A DNA stretch of 64,000 nucleotides, taken from assembly GCA_035649495.1 (NCBI GenBank), contig DASRJL010000108.1, positions 13,280-77,279 on the forward strand, written 5' to 3'. A program made the position numbers and the translations under genes. The notes beneath the pieces were generated by a model. The model worked only from the letters and a program-made list of their open reading frames with translations. It did no database searches and was not told the origin of the DNA. Shown here in pieces: positions 61,228-64,000 of this stretch. Position 1 is the stretch's first letter; every line of letters starts with the position of its first letter. The stretch is from SG8-41 sp035649495 (GTDB taxonomy: Bacteria > Pseudomonadota > Gammaproteobacteria > Burkholderiales > SG8-41).

Positions 61228-63821
61228 GCGTCGCCGGTCAAGTCGACGCCGCGCCGGTACCCGCGCCGGCGCAGGCGCGGACCCCGCTCTGGAAGCAGCA
61301 GCTCAACGCCGAACGCGACATACTGCGGGAACGGTTCCACCAGCGCGAGTCGGCCGCGGACCTGCTGCGGCGTCAGGCTCAACTCATCGACCGGAAGTTG
61401 AAGGAGGTCTGGGTGAGCCGCGCAATGCCGCGCAACGCGGCGCTCGCCGCGGTGGGCGGCTACGGGCGCGGAGAGCTGTTTCCCTGCTCGGACGTGGACC
61501 TGCTGATTCTGCTCGCCGCGCCGGCGGACGCGGCGCTGGCGCGCAAGCTGGAGGACCTGGTCGGCACGCTGTGGGACATCGGCCTGGAAGTGGGCCATAG
61601 CGTGCGCACCATCGACGAATGCGCCGCGCTCGCGGCTTCCGACGTCACGGTGCAGACCACGCTGCTCGAAGCCCGCCTGCTCACGGGAAAACGCGAGCTC
61701 TACGCGCGCTTCACGAAGCGCATGCAGGATATTCTCGATCCCGCCGCCTTCCTGCAGGCCAAGACGCTCGAGCAGCAGCAGCGCCACGCCCGCTTCGCCG
61801 GCACGAGCCTGGAACCCAACGTGAAGGAGAGCGCGGGCGGGCTGCGCGACCTGCAGACGGTGCTGTGGATCTCGCGCGCCGCGGGAATCGGCTCGAGCTG
61901 GCGCGCCCTGGCGCGGCGGGGCGTCGTCACGGCCGGCGAGGCGCGCGAGTTCCAGCAGCACGAGCAGTTTCTGAAGGAGCTGCGGATACGCCTGCACTAC
62001 CTCGCCGGCCGGCGCGAGGACCGCCTGCTGTTCGACCACCAGACGGCGCTTGCCCGGAAATTCGGGATCCACGACCGGCCGCATCGCCTGGCGAGCGAGC
62101 AGCTGATGCAGCGCTACTACCGCACCGCCAAGGCGGTGTCGCAATTGAACACCATCGTGCTTCAGAACCTGGGCGGGCGCGTCATGCCCGTGCGCGGTGC
62201 GGCGTACCGCCCGATCAACGAGCGCTTTGGCGTCCGCGACGAGCTGCTGGAAGCCTGCGACGAGCGTCTGTTTCAGCGCCAGCCCGGCGCCATCCTCGAG
62301 AGCTTCCTGCTCCTGCAGCAGCACCACGAGCTGAAAGGGATGGACGCGGACACCCTGCGCGCTCTGTGGCGAGCGCGGCGGCTCATTAATTCCGCGTTCC
62401 GTCGCGATCCCCGCAACCGGGAACGGTTCCTCCAGGTGTTCCGCAGCCCGACCTACGTGGAGCGCGCGCTGCGGCGCATGAACGAATACGGCGTGCTCGG
62501 GCGCTACCTGCCGGCGTTCGGGCGCATCGTCGGTCAGATGCAGCACGATCTCTATCACGTGCACACCGTCGACGAGCACATCCTGAGAGTCATCCGGAAC
62601 CTGCGGCGCTTTTCCATCCCCGAGCTGGCGCACGAGTTCCCGCTGTGCAGCCGCCTGATGAGCGACTTCGCGGGGCCCGAGGTGCTTTATCTTGCCGCGT
62701 TGTTTCACGACATCGCCAAGGGTCGCGGCGGCGATCACTCCGCGCTGGGCGCCGTGGACGCCCGTCATTTCGGCAGGGAGCACGGACTCTCGCGCGAGGA
62801 CACGGAGTTGATCGCGTGGCTGGTCGAAAACCACCTGGTGATGTCCGCCACCGCGCAGAAGCAGGACATCGCCGACCCGGAAGTGATCCGGGCCTTCGCG
62901 GCGCGGGTCGCGGACGAGCGGCACCTCACGGCGCTCTACCTGTTGACGGTCGCGGACATACGCGGCACGAGCCCCAAGGTCTGGAACGCCTGGAAGTCCA
63001 AGCTTCTCGAGAACCTGTACTGGTCGACGCGCAACCTGCTCGCGGGCACCGAGTATTCCGTGGCCACCAGCCTGCAGGCGCGCCAGGATGAGGCGCGGGC
63101 CAAGCTGCGTCTCTACGCGGTTCCCGAGAACTCGCAGGACCGGCTGTGGAAGCAGCTCGACGACCCCTATTTCCTGCGCCACGAGCCGCAGGAGATCGCG
63201 TGGCACACCCGCCTCCTCTACTTCCGGGTCGACACCGCCGATCCGGTGGTGAAGGCCCGGCTCTCGCCCGCCGGCGAAGGCCTGCAGGTGATGATCTACG
63301 TTCCCGATCAGAAGGAGCTCTTTGCCCGCATCTGCAGCTTCTTCGAGCACATCAGCTACGACATCTTCGAGGCGAAGATCTACACGACGAGGAACGGCTA
63401 TGCCCTCGACAGCTTCCAGGTCCAGGACCCGGATAACAGCCGGCCGCAGTACCGTGATGTCATCAGCTTCATCGAGCACGACCTCGCCGAGCGGCTCGCG
63501 TTGAAAACGCCGCTGCCGCCGCTCGCGAAGCCGCGGCTCTCGCGCCAGTTGCGCCATTTCCCGATTTCCCCGGAAGTGAACGTCCAGCCCGACGAGAAGG
63601 GAACCTACTGGGTGCTGTCCGTGATCGCGGGCGACCGTCCCGGCCTGCTGTCGCGCGTCGCGCGGGTGTTGACCGCCTACGACATCAACCTCCACACCGC
63701 CAAGATCAACACGCTGGGCGCTCGCGCCGAGGACGTATTCCTCGTGAGCGGCGAGGCGCTGAAGGATTCGAAGACGGTGGTGCGGCTGGAGAGCGAGCTG
63801 GTGGAGCAGCTCAGAACTTAG
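61224..63821 (+). CDS. glnD: Bifunctional PII uridylyltransferase/uridylyl-removing enzyme
   Basis: An 865-residue nitrogen sensor that modifies PII protein according to glutamine. Nucleotidyltransferase motif GGYGRGELFPCSDVDLLIL (about 77-95), GlnD linker, HD domain (LAALFHDIAKGRGGDHS, about 487-505) and two C-terminal ACT domains (about 670-760 and 795-865) are intact. GTG 61224 overlaps the map stop; the frame continues open upstream, inside map. The map-glnD pairing is conserved. Confidence 0.96.
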   Translation: MSVAGQVDAAPVPAPAQARTPLWKQQLNAERDILRERFHQRESAADLLRRQAQLIDRKLKEVWVSRAMPRNAALAAVGGYGRGELFPCSDVDLLILLAAPADAALARKLEDLVGTLWDIGLEVGHSVRTIDECAALAASDVTVQTTLLEARLLTGKRELYARFTKRMQDILDPAAFLQAKTLEQQQRHARFAGTSLEPNVKESAGGLRDLQTVLWISRAAGIGSSWRALARRGVVTAGEAREFQQHEQFLKELRIRLHYLAGRREDRLLFDHQTALARKFGIHDRPHRLASEQLMQRYYRTAKAVSQLNTIVLQNLGGRVMPVRGAAYRPINERFGVRDELLEACDERLFQRQPGAILESFLLLQQHHELKGMDADTLRALWRARRLINSAFRRDPRNRERFLQVFRSPTYVERALRRMNEYGVLGRYLPAFGRIVGQMQHDLYHVHTVDEHILRVIRNLRRFSIPELAHEFPLCSRLMSDFAGPEVLYLAALFHDIAKGRGGDHSALGAVDARHFGREHGLSREDTELIAWLVENHLVMSATAQKQDIADPEVIRAFAARVADERHLTALYLLTVADIRGTSPKVWNAWKSKLLENLYWSTRNLLAGTEYSVATSLQARQDEARAKLRLYAVPENSQDRLWKQLDDPYFLRHEPQEIAWHTRLLYFRVDTADPVVKARLSPAGEGLQVMIYVPDQKELFARICSFFEHISYDIFEAKIYTTRNGYALDSFQVQDPDNSRPQYRDVISFIEHDLAERLALKTPLPPLAKPRLSRQLRHFPISPEVNVQPDEKGTYWVLSVIAGDRPGLLSRVARVLTAYDINLHTAKINTLGARAEDVFLVSGEALKDSKTVVRLESELVEQLRT

Positions 63822-63902
63822 TTTTGAGTGTTGAGTTCTGAGTTTCGAATTCATGGTTAAGAGCCGGAAACCCAACTTAAAACTTAAAACTCAAAACTCG
63901 GA
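63821..63902. repeat. Inverted heptamer arrays between glnD and the next convergent gene
   Basis: Left array 63821-63848 (gttttga, gtgttga, gttctga, gtttcga); right array 63875-63902 (acttaaa, acttaaa, actcaaa, actcgga), whose complement is TTTGAGT-like. The AT-rich arms can pair and sit exactly between two convergent stop codons. Confidence 0.8.
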
Positions 63903-63913
63903 ACCGAGAGACG

Positions 63914-64000
63914 TCAGTCTCCTTTCACCTCCTCCCCCGGAAACAGCTCCTCGGTAAAGCCGAAATTGCGCAGGTCGCGTATGCGCATGGGGTAGAGGAT
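63914..64000 (-). CDS. C-terminal end of an unidentified protein (5' part outside window)
   Basis: The last 28 codons of a leftward gene: ILYPMRIRDLRNF then GFTEELFPGEEVKGD, followed by TGA (63914-63916). The frame is open to the window edge. Conserved-looking residues and codon use suggest a real gene convergent with glnD, but the fragment is too short for me to name the family. Confidence 0.55.
   Translation of the reverse strand: MLYPMRIRDLRNFGFTEELFPGEEVKGD

Noticed and set aside
61119..63875. 918-codon leftward open frame
   Set aside because: Antisense shadow of glnD, which has all its domains on the plus strand.

Overview
This 64 kb window is high-GC bacterial chromosome, densely coded with essentially no intron-like gaps. 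The gene orders rpoE-rseA-rseB-mucD-lepA-lepB-rnc-era-recO-pdxJ-acpS-nagZ and rpsB-tsf-pyrH-frr-uppS-cdsA-dxr-rseP-bamA-skp-lpxD-fabZ-lpxA-lpxB-rnhB, together with uvrC-pgsA-tRNA-Gly-tRNA-Cys and ppsA/ppsR, point to a Gram-negative proteobacterium, most likely a betaproteobacterium (inference from synteny and protein character; no database search was possible).

Layout. (1) 1-7321 (+): the right end of an extracellular contractile injection system (eCIS) locus: an S74-chaperone fibre C-terminus cut by the window edge, a tape-measure-like protein, a two-domain AAA+ ATPase, and a 1084-residue DUF4157 effector-like protein ending in a putative His-Me-finger nuclease domain. It abuts the 3' end of a tRNA-Cys/tRNA-Gly pair. 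(2) 7404-10933 (-): tRNAs, pgsA, uvrC and a family-5 uracil-DNA glycosylase. (3) 11089-24537: efp (+), then a 15-gene leftward run from rpoE to nagZ combining the sigma-E envelope stress module with translation/RNA genes, many coupled by 4-bp start/stop overlaps; a TPR glycosyltransferase-like gene sits between era and recO. (4) 24984-34714: nadB, a glycine-betaine/choline-type ABC transporter with a binding-protein/permease fusion, an omega-amino-acid aminotransferase, a ~480 bp gene-free stretch, and a 1204-residue multidomain flavin/Fe-S oxidoreductase. (5) 34716-43986: folD, ftsB, eno, kdsA, pyrG, ppsA, divergent ppsR and a SpoU-type rRNA methyltransferase. (6) 44099-45705: a selenoneine-synthase-like senA and what appears to be an internally deleted remnant of its partner senB. 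(7) 45702-60097 (-): the rpsB-to-rnhB cell-envelope operon. (8) 60427-63821 (+): map-glnD, then the end of an unidentified leftward gene.

A recurrent feature is degenerate tandem arrays of 7-bp units, many with the core GTGAC, mostly at gene ends and often as inverted pairs between convergent genes. One array lies in frame inside uvrC and one encodes part of the N-terminus of the ABC fusion protein. The items most worth following up are the eCIS effector, the senA/senB-remnant locus, the repeat-derived segment in UvrC, and small regulatory architectures: a terminator-like hairpin touching the lepA start codon, an 11-codon relay ORF between fabZ and lpxA, and a structured rpsB leader.
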